From Aquibacillus halophilus (GTDB lineage: Bacteria > Bacillota > Bacilli > Bacillales > Amphibacillaceae), in NCBI RefSeq assembly GCF_009649745.1, contig NZ_WJNG01000007.1:248001-312000 (forward strand): a DNA stretch of 64,000 nucleotides, written 5' to 3'. The translations under genes and the position numbers were made by a program. A model generated the notes under the pieces. It was not told where the DNA came from and did no database searches. It was given only the letters and a program-made list of their open reading frames with translations. Shown here piece after piece: positions 36,850-45,795 of the stretch (positions are counted from its first letter, which is position 1; each line of letters opens with the position of its first letter).

Positions 36850-38202
36850 ATGCCAACAGTGGCATTTCATACGTTAGGCTGTAAAGTGAATCATTATGAG
36901 ACAGAAGGAATATGGCAAAAGTTTAAGGCTGAAGGCTATGAACGAGTTGAGTTTGACCGTCAATCTGATGTCTATGTAATTAATACGTGTACAGTTACTA
37001 ATACTGGGGACAAAAAAAGCAGACAAGTCATTCGTCGAGCAATTCGGAAAAATCCTGAGGCAGTAGTTTGTGTTACGGGCTGCTATGCACAAACATCACC
37101 CGGGGAAGTTATGGAAATTCCAGGTGTTGATGTGGTGGTAGGAACACAGAATCGCGGAAAGATGATTGAATATATAGAAGAACACAAAAAGTTCCGACTT
37201 CCAATTAACGGTGTATCCAATATCATGAAAAATCGTGTGTTTGAAGAGATGGATGTTCCAGCTTTTACCGATAGGACGCGTGCATCTCTAAAAATTCAAG
37301 AGGGATGTAATAACTTCTGTACATTTTGTATTATTCCGTGGTCACGTGGATTATTAAGGTCTAGAGAACCTGAAAATGTTCTTAAACAGGCACAGCAGTT
37401 AGTTGATGCCGGCTATAAAGAAATAGTGTTAACAGGCATTCATACTGCGGGATATGGCGAGGATATGAAAGATTTTAATTTTGCACAACTACTTAGAGAA
37501 TTGGAAACAAAAGTGGAAGGATTAAAGCGAATTCGAATCTCCTCGATTGAGGCTAGTCAAATAACTGATGAAGTGATTGATGTATTAGACCAGTCACAAA
37601 AGATAGTTCGTCATTTACATATTCCATTACAGTCTGGATCTAAGTCTGTTTTGGAGCGAATGAGGCGTAAATATTCTCCGGATTTCTACAAACAAAGGAT
37701 AGATAGAATTAAACAAGCATTACCAGGTTTAGCTATTACATCAGATGTAATTGTTGGATTTCCTGGTGAGACGGATGAGGAGTTCATGGAAACATATAAC
37801 TTCATAAAGGAAATAGGTTATTCTGAACTTCATGTTTTTCCATTTTCTAAACGTACGGGCACACCAGCAGCTCGAATGTTGGATCAAGTGGACAATGACC
37901 TGAAAAATGATCGAGTTCACAGTTTGATCGAATTATCTAATCAGCTAGCCAAGGAATATGCATCTCAATACGAAGGAGAAGTTCTTGATGTTATACCAGA
38001 GGAGCAATCTGAGGAGAACAACAGTATTTTGGTCGGTTATACAGATAATTATTTAAAGGTAAAATTCGAAGGTGAAGACGAATTAATTGGGAAAATAGTC
38101 AGAGTGAAAATTACTCAAGCAGGATATCCATATAACAAGGGGCAATTTGTTCGTATAATGGAAGAAGAAAATATAAATAATAAAATAGGAGTTTCATCGT
38201 AA
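36850..38202 (+). CDS. mtaB: tRNA t6A37 methylthiotransferase MtaB
   Basis: MtaB converts t6A37 to ms2t6A37 in tRNAs reading ANN codons. The N-terminal MTTase domain has the cluster cysteines in TLGCKVN, NTCTVTN and VTGCYAQ; the radical SAM motif is CNNFCTFCIIP; a C-terminal TRAM domain ends the protein. ATG 36850 is six bases after GAGGTG, giving 450 residues; in-frame GTG 36841 lies in that RBS. A strong terminator follows. Confidence 0.96.
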   Translation: MPTVAFHTLGCKVNHYETEGIWQKFKAEGYERVEFDRQSDVYVINTCTVTNTGDKKSRQVIRRAIRKNPEAVVCVTGCYAQTSPGEVMEIPGVDVVVGTQNRGKMIEYIEEHKKFRLPINGVSNIMKNRVFEEMDVPAFTDRTRASLKIQEGCNNFCTFCIIPWSRGLLRSREPENVLKQAQQLVDAGYKEIVLTGIHTAGYGEDMKDFNFAQLLRELETKVEGLKRIRISSIEASQITDEVIDVLDQSQKIVRHLHIPLQSGSKSVLERMRRKYSPDFYKQRIDRIKQALPGLAITSDVIVGFPGETDEEFMETYNFIKEIGYSELHVFPFSKRTGTPAARMLDQVDNDLKNDRVHSLIELSNQLAKEYASQYEGEVLDVIPEEQSEENNSILVGYTDNYLKVKFEGEDELIGKIVRVKITQAGYPYNKGQFVRIMEEENINNKIGVSS

Positions 38203-38226
38203 ACCCAGCATATGCTGGGTTTTTTC
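38201..38226 (+). terminator. Terminator after mtaB
   Basis: AAACCCAGCA (38201-38210) pairs with TGCTGGGTTT (38213-38222), a perfect 10-bp palindrome overlapping the stop codon, followed by Ts. Confidence 0.9.
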
Positions 38227-38312
38227 TTAACTGATGTTGATAAACTCGTTTAACCAACCGCGATCTAGCTATCATCGGTAGGCGTATACTTGAGAGGAAG
38301 AGGTTAATAATT

Positions 38313-38984
38313 ATGAATAAAGAATTAGCAAAAATGATCGATCATACTCAACTTAAACCTGATACTGACAATAATAAAATTGATGAAATAATTAGAGAAG
38401 CTATAGAAAGTGGATTTGCTTCTGTTTGTGTGAATCCGTATTGGGTATCATATTGTTACGAGCGTTTAAAAGATACAGATGTTAAAGTTTGTACGGTAAT
38501 AGGATTCCCATTAGGTGCAACAACTACGGAAACGAAAGTATTTGAAACAGAAAATGCAATTAAAAACGGAGCAACAGAAATAGATATGGTTGTAAATGTC
38601 GGAGCTCTGAAATCCAACGACTACGGAACAGTAGAAAAGGATATTAGGGCTGTAGTTCATGCTGCAAAAGATAATGCACTAACCAAAGTCATAATAGAAA
38701 CTGCACTTCTAACTGATGAAGAAAAGGTCAGGGCTTGTGAGATCGCCAAGGAATCTGGAGCAGATTATGTAAAAACGTCTACAGGTTTCTCCGGGGGCGG
38801 TGCATCTGTTGAGGATATAGCATTAATGAGAAGAACTGTGGGACCTGAGATGGGTGTGAAAGCCTCAGGAGGGGTTAGAGATCGTCAATCAACTGAAGCA
38901 ATGATTGAGGCTGGAGCAACGCGAATCGGCGCAAGTGCCGGGGTGCAAATCATTGCAGGTGAAACAGGTACATCAGATTATTAA
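38313..38984 (+). CDS. deoC: Deoxyribose-phosphate aldolase
   Basis: DeoC splits 2-deoxyribose 5-phosphate to glyceraldehyde 3-phosphate and acetaldehyde. The TIM-barrel signature is clear: IDHTQLKPD at the start, [22 protein letters not shown], the Lys of VIIETALL and the Schiff-base Lys in [10 protein letters not shown], then [10 protein letters not shown]. 223 residues. In B. subtilis deoC sits with nupC and pdp; here it is alone between mtaB and the phosphate-transporter-like gene, with terminators on both sides. Confidence 0.97.
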   Translation: MNKELAKMIDHTQLKPDTDNNKIDEIIREAIESGFASVCVNPYWVSYCYERLKDTDVKVCTVIGFPLGATTTETKVFETENAIKNGATEIDMVVNVGALKSNDYGTVEKDIRAVVHAAKDNALTKVIIETALLTDEEKVRACEIAKESGADYVKTSTGFSGGGASVEDIALMRRTVGPEMGVKASGGVRDRQSTEAMIEAGATRIGASAGVQIIAGETGTSDY

Positions 38985-38988
38985 AAGA

Positions 38989-39027
38989 CTAAGGAGCAGA
39001 TTTAAGTTGGATCTGTTCCTTAGCTTT
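38989..39027. terminator. Terminator between deoC and the convergent transporter gene
   Basis: CTAAGGAGCAGAT (38989-39001) pairs with ATCTGTTCCTTAG (39011-39023), one G-U pair. The right arm abuts the stop of the minus-strand gene. Confidence 0.8.
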
Positions 39028-39949
39028 ATTTTGTGCTATGTAGCAGTCTAATAAATGCTTCAAATAATTGAATAAAAGGCAAAAATATTAGAACAGTCAG
39101 GATATTAAATAGGACAGAAATATGAGCTAATTGTTGCTTAGGATCCACAGCAAGAATTTCAGCAATGTCAGTTAACCAACTAAGGAAAGGTAAGAAGAGT
39201 AAAACCCCAATGATGTTGAACCATATGTGGGCCATCCCAACCAATTTAGCTTCCCTTTTTGAACCAATCATTGCTAAAACAGAGGTAAAGCATGTACCAA
39301 TATTTGCTCCAAGAACAATTGCAATGGAGGGGGTTAATTGTAATATCTCTTCGTTTAAAAAACTCATAGTTATACCAATTGTTGCGCTAGAGGATTGTAT
39401 GATTGCACTAACTACTGCTCCTACTAAAACTCCAATTTTGGGTTCTGAACTTGTAAAGCTAATAGTCTGTGAAAGGGCAGGCATTTGAGTAATGTAATAA
39501 GATAACGATTCAAATCCTTCTAATGAAACAAAGATTGTACCAAGTCCGAATACAATCGCACCGACTCCAAATATAATTCTATTATTTATTAGAAGCATAA
39601 TGGCACCAACAATCACGAAGGAGATTTCTGGGATAAAGGTAAAAGTCAGTAATTCACCAGTCATCGTTGTGCCAATATTAGCGCCAAACATAATACCAAT
39701 GGATTGTTTGAATGTTAAAAATCCTATACTAACAAACCCTATTGTTAACACCATTATTAAGGAACTGCTTTGCAAAATAGCAGTGGTTACTATCCCGGTA
39801 ATTATTCCTAGATAAATATTTTGAGTAAATTTTGTAAGTAAAAATTGCATTTTTTCAAATGAAAGTTGATACAAACCCACTTTTAAGATACTCATCCCAA
39901 GAAAAAATAACATGATGAATACTGCTGTTAAAGATAGTAAATCTGTCAC
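39026..39949 (-). CDS. yqeW: Na+/phosphate cotransporter-like protein (YqeW type)
   Basis: This 307-residue membrane protein contains the duplicated PNaS family signature: TTAILQSSSLIMVLTIG and VSAIIQSSSATIGITMS, each in a re-entrant-type hydrophobic repeat, within about eight hydrophobic segments. It probably moves phosphate with sodium, but the transport substrate of YqeW has not been shown to my knowledge. The frame runs upstream to 40096, but GTG 39949, six bases after GAGGTG, gives the family start (MTDLLSL). It lacks a PhoU-like tail. It is antisense to deoC and rpsU. Confidence 0.88.
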   Translation of the reverse strand: MTDLLSLTAVFIMLFFLGMSILKVGLYQLSFEKMQFLLTKFTQNIYLGIITGIVTTAILQSSSLIMVLTIGFVSIGFLTFKQSIGIMFGANIGTTMTGELLTFTFIPEISFVIVGAIMLLINNRIIFGVGAIVFGLGTIFVSLEGFESLSYYITQMPALSQTISFTSSEPKIGVLVGAVVSAIIQSSSATIGITMSFLNEEILQLTPSIAIVLGANIGTCFTSVLAMIGSKREAKLVGMAHIWFNIIGVLLFLPFLSWLTDIAEILAVDPKQQLAHISVLFNILTVLIFLPFIQLFEAFIRLLHSTK

Positions 39950-40054
39950 ATTGTTCACCTCTATATCATTGTATGGACAAGGATGATAAACATGATTATT
40001 TTCGTGTGATTTGTAACGAGATTTCTTAAAAAATAAATAGCATTTGAAAAAAAG

Positions 40055-40083
40055 TTGACCAAAAAAATACATTATATTATAAT
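40055..40083 (+). promoter_or_regulatory. Sigma-A promoter of rpsU-yqeY
   Basis: TTGACC (40055-40060), 17 bases, TATAAT (40078-40083), 72 bases before the rpsU ATG. The leader contains a GACATGTG/CATATGTC hairpin. Confidence 0.85.
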
Positions 40084-40155
40084 TGTCGTTAGACATGTGT
40101 ACTATTACATATGTCGTTACAATCTTGTTGATGCTTCGGAGGGAGGGAAATTAGC

Positions 40156-40329
40156 ATGTCAAACACAACTCGCGTTCGTAAAAACGAGTCTCTTGAGGAT
40201 GCTCTTCGTCGCTTTAAACGCAGTGTATCTAAATCTGGTACATTGGCTGACTATCGTAAGAAAGAATTTTATGAAAAACCAAGTGTGCGCCGTAAGAAGA
40301 AGTCTGAGGCAGCTCGAAAGCGTAAGTAA
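40156..40329 (+). CDS. rpsU: Ribosomal protein S21
   Basis: S21 is a small basic 30S protein near the anti-Shine-Dalgarno region of 16S rRNA. The 57 residues begin [20 protein letters not shown], contain [17 protein letters not shown] and end in a run of Arg/Lys/Ala. RBS GGAGGGA precedes ATG 40156. An overlapping frame at 40055-40333 is a shadow of this gene. yqeY follows after 21 bases. Confidence 0.97.
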   Translation: MSNTTRVRKNESLEDALRRFKRSVSKSGTLADYRKKEFYEKPSVRRKKKSEAARKRK

Positions 40330-40350
40330 TTGAAGAGGGTGTAAGGAATT

Positions 40351-40797
40351 ATGTCATTAGCAGAGCGTCTAAACCAGGATATGAAGCAAGCGATGAAAGA
40401 TAAGGATACTACAGCTAAAAATGTCATTCGTATGGTAAAAGCAGCTATCCAGAACGATGCTATAAAACTGGGGAAAGGCGAATTATCTGAAGAAGAAGAA
40501 CTCACTGTTTTGACTCGAGAGTTAAAACAGCGGAAAGATTCCCTCCTTGAATTTAAAGAAGCTGGACGCAATGATCTTGTAGAGAAACTTGACGATGAAA
40601 TAAAAGTTTTACAAGCATATATGCCAAAACAGCTTTCTCAAGAAGAACTTGAACAAATTGTTCTAGAAATAATTAAAGAAGTAGATGCATCAACCAAAAA
40701 AGATATGGGTAAAGTGATGACTGCCTTAATGCCTAAAGTTAAAGGTAAAGCTGATGGTGCGCAAGTAAATCAGTTAGTGCAGAAACACCTATCTTAA
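40351..40797 (+). CDS. yqeY: GatB/YqeY domain protein
   Basis: This 148-residue helical protein belongs to the YqeY family, related to the tail domain of GatB of the tRNA amidotransferase. Recognisable are [19 protein letters not shown] at the start, [25 protein letters not shown] and the terminal [16 protein letters not shown]. It may bind tRNA; no catalytic residues are known. The rpsU-yqeY pairing is conserved in Bacillaceae. Confidence 0.95.
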   Translation: MSLAERLNQDMKQAMKDKDTTAKNVIRMVKAAIQNDAIKLGKGELSEEEELTVLTRELKQRKDSLLEFKEAGRNDLVEKLDDEIKVLQAYMPKQLSQEELEQIVLEIIKEVDASTKKDMGKVMTALMPKVKGKADGAQVNQLVQKHLS

Positions 40798-40829
40798 AAT
40801 CCCATACAAGCTGATCAAATCTATTATAT

Positions 40830-40863
40830 TATCAGCATATACTCCAGACAATATATGCTGATA
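40830..40863 (+). other. 12-bp perfect hairpin after yqeY without T run
   Basis: TATCAGCATATA (40830-40841) pairs with TATATGCTGATA (40852-40863) over a 10-base loop. No T tract follows, so it is not a simple terminator; a second hairpin lies ten bases downstream. Confidence 0.6.
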
Positions 40864-40872
40864 ACAATGAGG

Positions 40873-40909
40873 ATCCCTTGTCACGTGTGTGGCAAGGGAT
40901 TATTATTTA
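40873..40909 (+). terminator. Terminator of rpsU-yqeY
   Basis: ATCCCTTGTCAC (40873-40884) pairs with GTGGCAAGGGAT (40889-40900), one G-U pair, loop GTGT, then a T-rich tract. Confidence 0.85.
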
Positions 40910-41048
40910 ACCTAAGTCTCAGTAAAAGCTAGGACGCCTTGATTTATTTGATGAAAGTTTATTAATCAGTCGCAACAAATAATTAAGGAATTAACATTAC
41001 ATAAAAAAATCCGTGTTTTTAATTTACTTTTGGGAATTTTAATCATTA

Positions 41049-41075
41049 TGAAACCTGCTAAATAGTTTTTACGTA
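41049..41075 (+). promoter_or_regulatory. Sigma-W-type (ECF) promoter of nfeD-floA
   Basis: TGAAAC (41049-41054), 17 bases with a T-rich stretch, CGTA (41072-41075): the pattern of ECF sigma-W promoters. B. subtilis transcribes the orthologous yqeZ-yqfA-yqfB operon from a sigma-W promoter. It lies 28 bases before the nfeD start. The 305-base gap before nfeD is otherwise non-coding. Confidence 0.85.
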
Positions 41076-41102
41076 TAGTAACTATGCGAAAGGAGGCTAG
41101 TA

Positions 41103-42437
41103 GTGAATAAAATAATTTTTACTATTTTAATAGTGATAACTAGTTTTTTATCCTTCTTCAGTGAAAATCTAGGCATGAGTGTAAATGCAGCTGAAAATGG
41201 TGAAGGTAAATTAGTCTATGTAATTCCGATTGAGAAAGAAGTAGAAAGAGGATTGGAAGCGTTTTTAAGCAGAACTACCAAAGAAGCAACAGTTGAAAAC
41301 GCGGACCATATAATATTTGAAATTAATACTCCAGGTGGAAGAGTTGATGCTGCAGGAAACATTGCTGAAATCCTCCAAGATTTAGAAATTCCGACAACCT
41401 CATTTGTTACGAATCGAGCATTATCTGCTGGTTCTTATATTGCCTTGAATACGGACAATATTTACATGAAACCTCAGGCAACAATGGGGGCTAGTGGGGT
41501 AATCACTGCAGACGGGAATGCAGCAGATATGAAAGCTCAATCAGCATGGTTTGCTGCTATGAAAAGTGCTGCCGAATCCAAAGGTAGGGATCCACTTTAT
41601 GCATTAGCTATGTCGGATCCTGATGTTGATTTACCTGAATATGGTGCACCAGAAGGTGAATTTTTAACTCTTGATCCCACTTCTGCAGTTGAAATAGGCT
41701 ATGCGGTAGCTATTGTTAATCATCGTACTGAATTATTAAATCATTTGGAATTAAACCAGGCAACCATTGTAGAAATGGAAACTACAATTTCCGAGGAGAT
41801 AGCAAGGTTCATTACTAACCCGGTAGTTGTTCCTATTCTATTATCACTTGCAAGTATCGGACTGATTGTTGAGCTATATTCACCCGGATTTGGTATTCCC
41901 GGTTCAATAGGGCTGGTGTCGTTAGTGTTATTCTTTTATGGTCATATTATTGCTGGACTAGCTGGTTATGAAGCGATAATTTTGTTAGTAATAGGAATTG
42001 CGTTGATTGTTACCGAGTTGTTTGTTCCAGGTGGAATCCTTGGAATAATCGGAATAGCAGCAGTGGTAGGCTCGCTTTTCCTATCAGGTAGTGATATGGG
42101 GCATATGGCCATGAGCATAGGAATTGCACTACTTCTTTCCATTATTGTTTCAGTAATTTTGTTTAGGAAAGTGGGTATGAAAAAAGGAATCTTCAGACAC
42201 GTTATTTTGAGTGATTCTACTTCAACCGAAAAAGGCTATGTTTCATCTGTAAATCGTCTAGAATTGATTGGGTTAGAAGGAAAGTCAGTAACACCTCTTC
42301 GACCTTCCGGAACTGCTGTTTTTGATGATGAGCGCCTTGATGTAGTTTCTGAGGGAGCTTTTATTCAAGCCGATACAGATCTGAAAATTATTAAAACAGA
42401 AGGATCTAGGATTGTTGTTCGAGAAATAAATAAATAG
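41103..42437 (+). CDS. nfeD: NfeD-type membrane protein with ClpP-like domain (YqeZ)
   Basis: The long form of NfeD (444 residues) has a signal-type N-terminal helix, a ClpP-class serine protease domain ([15 protein letters not shown], then [10 protein letters not shown] with the presumed nucleophile Ser and MGASGVI), four or five membrane helices (about residues 235-355) and a C-terminal OB-fold NfeD domain ([22 protein letters not shown]). It partners the flotillin encoded next, in membrane organisation and envelope stress. The start is GTG 41103 after AAAGGAGG. Expression is likely from the sigma-W promoter. Confidence 0.94.
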   Translation: MNKIIFTILIVITSFLSFFSENLGMSVNAAENGEGKLVYVIPIEKEVERGLEAFLSRTTKEATVENADHIIFEINTPGGRVDAAGNIAEILQDLEIPTTSFVTNRALSAGSYIALNTDNIYMKPQATMGASGVITADGNAADMKAQSAWFAAMKSAAESKGRDPLYALAMSDPDVDLPEYGAPEGEFLTLDPTSAVEIGYAVAIVNHRTELLNHLELNQATIVEMETTISEEIARFITNPVVVPILLSLASIGLIVELYSPGFGIPGSIGLVSLVLFFYGHIIAGLAGYEAIILLVIGIALIVTELFVPGGILGIIGIAAVVGSLFLSGSDMGHMAMSIGIALLLSIIVSVILFRKVGMKKGIFRHVILSDSTSTEKGYVSSVNRLELIGLEGKSVTPLRPSGTAVFDDERLDVVSEGAFIQADTDLKIIKTEGSRIVVREINK

Positions 42438-42459
42438 ATATGAAATAGGAGGAATTAAT

Positions 42460-43449
42460 ATGGAAATACAAGAACTTATGCCGATTATTTTAATTGGTAT
42501 TATATTGATTGCAGTTGCAGTTCTTTTTACTTTTATTCCAGTAATGTTATGGGTAAGCGCATTAGCAGCAGGTGTACGTGTTAGCATTTTTACACTTATA
42601 GGGATGCGTCTAAGAAGGGTTGTACCCGCTCGAGTAATCAATCCGCTAATTAAAGCACATAAAGCAGGACTTGACATAGATACGAATCAACTAGAGAGTC
42701 ACTACTTAGCAGGTGGTAACGTAGACCGTGTAGTTAATGCTTTAATTGCTGCACAACGTGCGAATATTGAATTAGGTTTTGAACGCGCTGCAGCTATCGA
42801 CCTTGCTGGGCGAGATGTATTAGAAGCAGTACAGATGAGTGTAAACCCTAAGGTTATTGAAACACCTTTTATTGCTGGTATTTCGATGGATGGTATCGAA
42901 GTGAAGGCAAAAGCTAGGATTACTGTACGTGCTAATATCGACCGACTTGTTGGTGGTGCTGGTGAAGAAACAATTATTGCTCGTGTTGGTGAGGGTATTG
43001 TAAGTACAATAGGTAGTTCTACTAGTCACAGCAAAGTTTTAGAGAATCCGGACTCTATTTCTCATAATGTATTGTCAAAAGGATTAGATGCTGGTACAGC
43101 TTTTGAAATTCTATCAATTGATATTGCAGATATTGACATCGGTAAAAACATCGGTGCAATGTTACAAACAGACCAAGCAGAGGCAGATAAGCACATCGCA
43201 CAAGCGAAAGCTGAAGAACGTCGTGCAATGGCTGTCGCTCAAGAACAAGAAATGGTTGCAAAAGTTCAAGAAATGCGTGCGAAGGTTGTTGAGGCTGAAG
43301 CTGATGTACCACTTGCTTTAGCAGAAGCATTACGTTCAGGAAACATGGGTGTGATGGATTACATGAATTACAAGAACATTAATGCTGACACTGATATGCG
43401 TGATTCAATTGGTAAAGCCACTAAAAATGAACACGAAGATGAAGAATAA
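42460..43449 (+). CDS. floA: Flotillin-like protein FloA
   Basis: FloA scaffolds functional membrane microdomains. The 329-residue protein has an N-terminal membrane hairpin (about residues 6-30), the SPFH domain ([32 protein letters not shown]) and a C-terminal Ala/Glu-rich coiled coil with [34 protein letters not shown]. It lies 22 bases after nfeD, with its own RBS AGGAGG. The pair is a conserved sigma-W-type module. Confidence 0.97.
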   Translation: MEIQELMPIILIGIILIAVAVLFTFIPVMLWVSALAAGVRVSIFTLIGMRLRRVVPARVINPLIKAHKAGLDIDTNQLESHYLAGGNVDRVVNALIAAQRANIELGFERAAAIDLAGRDVLEAVQMSVNPKVIETPFIAGISMDGIEVKAKARITVRANIDRLVGGAGEETIIARVGEGIVSTIGSSTSHSKVLENPDSISHNVLSKGLDAGTAFEILSIDIADIDIGKNIGAMLQTDQAEADKHIAQAKAEERRAMAVAQEQEMVAKVQEMRAKVVEAEADVPLALAEALRSGNMGVMDYMNYKNINADTDMRDSIGKATKNEHEDEE

Positions 43450-43593
43450 AAACAAAATCGGACAACTCTCTTTATATAAATTGTAGAATGAATAATTTGG
43501 GTGTTAAAACTATCGTTGCTTTAGAAATTTATGTCTAGAGTAACGGTCAGTAGCACCATACTAAATAGAAAATCCTCGAAAGGAGGGTTCTAT

Positions 43594-44082
43594 ATGGAAG
43601 ATTTATTTGGGATGCTTCTACCTCTTATCCTTATTGCTAGTTGGATACTAGGTATGTTTAAAAAGCAGGATGATAGTAAAAAGCCAGAAAATAATCGAAA
43701 TCCAAGACCAACTCCCACGACAACGGGAAGTGCTACTACTGAAACGACGGATTTTGAAGAACCCGTTCAGACTGGGACACAGAGTTATTATGAAAATAAA
43801 AGGGCTCAATTAGAAAAATTTAAAAACGATAATCAAATTAATGCTAGTAACAATAAATCAAATCCTATACTACAAGAGCGGGAAATACACGATGCCATTA
43901 AGAGTGGAAAAATGCCAAAAGTATATAAAAAAACTACAGGATCTGGAAAAAAGAAAAAAATATCCCTTAATAATCACTTAACCAAAAGGGGTCTTGCAGA
44001 AAGTGTAATCATGGCCGAAGTATTAGGATCACCAAGATCATTAAAGCCATATCGAAGTGTAATGCAAAATAAGAGATATTAA
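43594..44082 (+). CDS. Membrane-anchored protein in the yqfB position
   Basis: This 162-residue protein has an N-terminal hydrophobic segment (about residues 5-19), then a polar Asn/Pro/Thr-rich linker and a basic C-terminal part that ends LTKRGLAESVIMAEVLGSPRSLKPYRS. It occupies the place of yqfB behind floA; I cannot confirm homology. The frame opens at 43531, but ATG 43594 with AGGAGGG upstream is the better start. It is followed by a strong terminator, so it closes the nfeD-floA unit. Its function is unknown; the last third, which looks conserved in style, may be an interaction segment. Confidence 0.7.
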   Translation: MEDLFGMLLPLILIASWILGMFKKQDDSKKPENNRNPRPTPTTTGSATTETTDFEEPVQTGTQSYYENKRAQLEKFKNDNQINASNNKSNPILQEREIHDAIKSGKMPKVYKKTTGSGKKKKISLNNHLTKRGLAESVIMAEVLGSPRSLKPYRSVMQNKRY

Positions 44083-44084
44083 AA

Positions 44085-44125
44085 AAAAACCTTTGCCACA
44101 TTTAAAATGTGGCAAAGGTTTTTTT
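44085..44125 (+). terminator. Terminator of the nfeD-floA operon
   Basis: A near-perfect stem of about 18 bp flanks AAAATG around 44104 (CCTTTGCCACA at 44090-44100 pairs with TGTGGCAAAGG at 44108-44118), preceded by As and followed by a T run; it can work in both directions. Confidence 0.9.
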
Positions 44126-44209
44126 CATATGTAAACAGTTTTTTTTATATACATAAGTTATCTGTCAATAAAGTAAGGTTTATCAATGGTTAACGATAAT
44201 TTTTTGGGT

Positions 44210-44237
44210 TCTTATCTGACTCATTTTTTCATACATA
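44210..44237 (+). promoter_or_regulatory. Candidate sigma-E promoter of yqfC-yqfD
   Basis: CATACATA (44230-44237) resembles the sigma-E -10 and TCTTAT (44210-44215) is a weak -35, 14 bases apart. yqfC and yqfD belong to the sigma-E regulon in B. subtilis. Based partly on that expectation. Confidence 0.4.
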
Positions 44238-44261
44238 TGTATGTGAGAGGGGGCATCTTCA

Positions 44262-44552
44262 ATGAACAAATGGCAATTGCGCATCGGTAATTGGCTAGCA
44301 GAGCACCTTGAACTTCCATCTGATGTGATCCTCGAGCTACCGAGAATTACTACAATTGGACAATTGCATGCCTACATAGAAAATCACAAAGGTTTAGTTC
44401 TATTTTCTGATACTGAACTTCGTCTCAAAATGGATTACGGTTATTTAAGAATTTCTGGTGAGAATTTCGTATTAAAATTAATGTTACCGGAAGAGATATT
44501 ATTAGAAGGTAAAATTGTTGAAATCAAATTTGTAGAAGACAAATCTGTTTAA
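44262..44552 (+). CDS. yqfC: Sporulation protein YqfC (YabP family)
   Basis: This 96-residue protein shows the YabP/YqfC beta-rich fold: ELPRITTIGQLHAYIENHKGLVLFSDTELRL, GYLRISGENFVLK, and EGKIVEIKF at the end. It is produced in the mother cell; its exact role is not settled. RBS AGAGGGGG precedes ATG 44262. It forms a two-gene unit with yqfD. Confidence 0.93.
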   Translation: MNKWQLRIGNWLAEHLELPSDVILELPRITTIGQLHAYIENHKGLVLFSDTELRLKMDYGYLRISGENFVLKLMLPEEILLEGKIVEIKFVEDKSV

Positions 44553-44569
44553 TATGAAAGGAGGCAACT

Positions 44570-45793
44570 ATGAAACAAACACAGAATGTATTCTTTACTG
44601 GGTATGTAACAATTAACGTAGAAGGGTATCACCCTGAATTGTTTTTCGATTTATGTACCAGGAATGGAATTGTTATTTGGAATATAAAGAAAACAGGCGA
44701 GATGGTTTGTAGGGGCAACATAAAATTAAAGGATATTTCAAAAATTAGAGAAATTCGAAGAGGTACAGTGTATAAGATATCCTTTGTGCAGAAAAAAGGC
44801 CTCCCTTTTATATCTAAAAATTTTTTTGTTAAAAGAGGACTTGTAACGGGTATCATAGTTAGCATGTTATTTGTATTTCTTTTATCTAATATTGTATGGG
44901 ATGTAAAAATTAATGGTGTACATCCCGAAATTGAAAAAAGAATAGAGGAACAATTACGCCAGTATGGAATCTATCCGGGAGCAGTTAAGTTTTCGGTTGG
45001 CTCTCCGGGTGTAATCCAACAAAACCTTCTGAGTGATATCCCAGAGTTGTTATGGGTAGGTGTAACTGAAAAAGGGACAACTTATTACTTAGAAGGTGTA
45101 GAAAAGACCGTTGTGGAAGAAAAGGAAAAAAACGGACCTAGAAACATAATTGCTGCCAAAGCGGGAGTGATCATTGATATGTTCGTTTCAAAGGGACAAC
45201 CAATGGTTAAAGTAAATGATTTTGTGAAAAAGGGAGACCTTCTTGTTTCAGGAGAACTAGGAGAAAAATTGGTTAACGATGAAGAAGATGAAGAAAAACA
45301 GCATCAAGCAAAAGAGTTAATAACTGCAGAAGCTGAAATAATTGCAAGAACTTGGTACGAGTCTGAAGTGAATGTTCCGTTAGAAGTGAATTATAATGTT
45401 TTAACTGGAGAAAATAAAGAGAAACATTATTTAAGATTTTGGAATTTTTTACTTCCTATTTGGGGATTCAAAAACCCTGATTATGAAGAAGTTCAAATAG
45501 ACGCAGAACAGAGTTCATTTAATTTCTTTAAGTCTAAATTCCCTATTTCTTATGTTAAACAAAACATCCAAGAAAAAAGAATAATTAGCCAAAAAAGAAC
45601 TCATTCTGAAGCTATTGCAGATGGTATCGAGCAAGCGAAAAAAAATCTACAAAACAATCTGGGTGAAAACGCTGATATTACTTTTGAAAAAGTTTTGCAC
45701 GAAAGTATGGAGCATGGTAAAGTAAAATTAATAATATATTTTAACGTTAATGAAAACATTGCAAAAAACCAACCAATATCTCAAGGAGATTGA
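44570..45793 (+). CDS. yqfD: Sporulation protein YqfD
   Basis: This 407-residue protein has a cytoplasmic N-terminal domain (about residues 1-85), one membrane helix (about 92-110) and a large extracytoplasmic part that includes LWVGVTEKGTTYYLEGVEKT and the KAGVIIDMFVSKGQPMVKVNDFVKKGDLLVSG barrel-sandwich-like segment. YqfD is a mother-cell protein of the engulfment and coat stage, distantly like a POTRA/secretion component. The end overlaps the phoH RBS, so phoH is reached by read-through. Confidence 0.93.
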   Translation: MKQTQNVFFTGYVTINVEGYHPELFFDLCTRNGIVIWNIKKTGEMVCRGNIKLKDISKIREIRRGTVYKISFVQKKGLPFISKNFFVKRGLVTGIIVSMLFVFLLSNIVWDVKINGVHPEIEKRIEEQLRQYGIYPGAVKFSVGSPGVIQQNLLSDIPELLWVGVTEKGTTYYLEGVEKTVVEEKEKNGPRNIIAAKAGVIIDMFVSKGQPMVKVNDFVKKGDLLVSGELGEKLVNDEEDEEKQHQAKELITAEAEIIARTWYESEVNVPLEVNYNVLTGENKEKHYLRFWNFLLPIWGFKNPDYEEVQIDAEQSSFNFFKSKFPISYVKQNIQEKRIISQKRTHSEAIADGIEQAKKNLQNNLGENADITFEKVLHESMEHGKVKLIIYFNVNENIAKNQPISQGD

Positions 45794-45795
45794 TT

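Noticed and set aside
40055-40333. 92-codon plus-strand frame overlapping rpsU
   Set aside because: It is in another frame than rpsU, includes the promoter and leader, and has no family features.
42285-42677. 130-codon minus-strand frame across the nfeD-floA junction
   Set aside because: Antisense shadow of two strong genes, without RBS or family resemblance.
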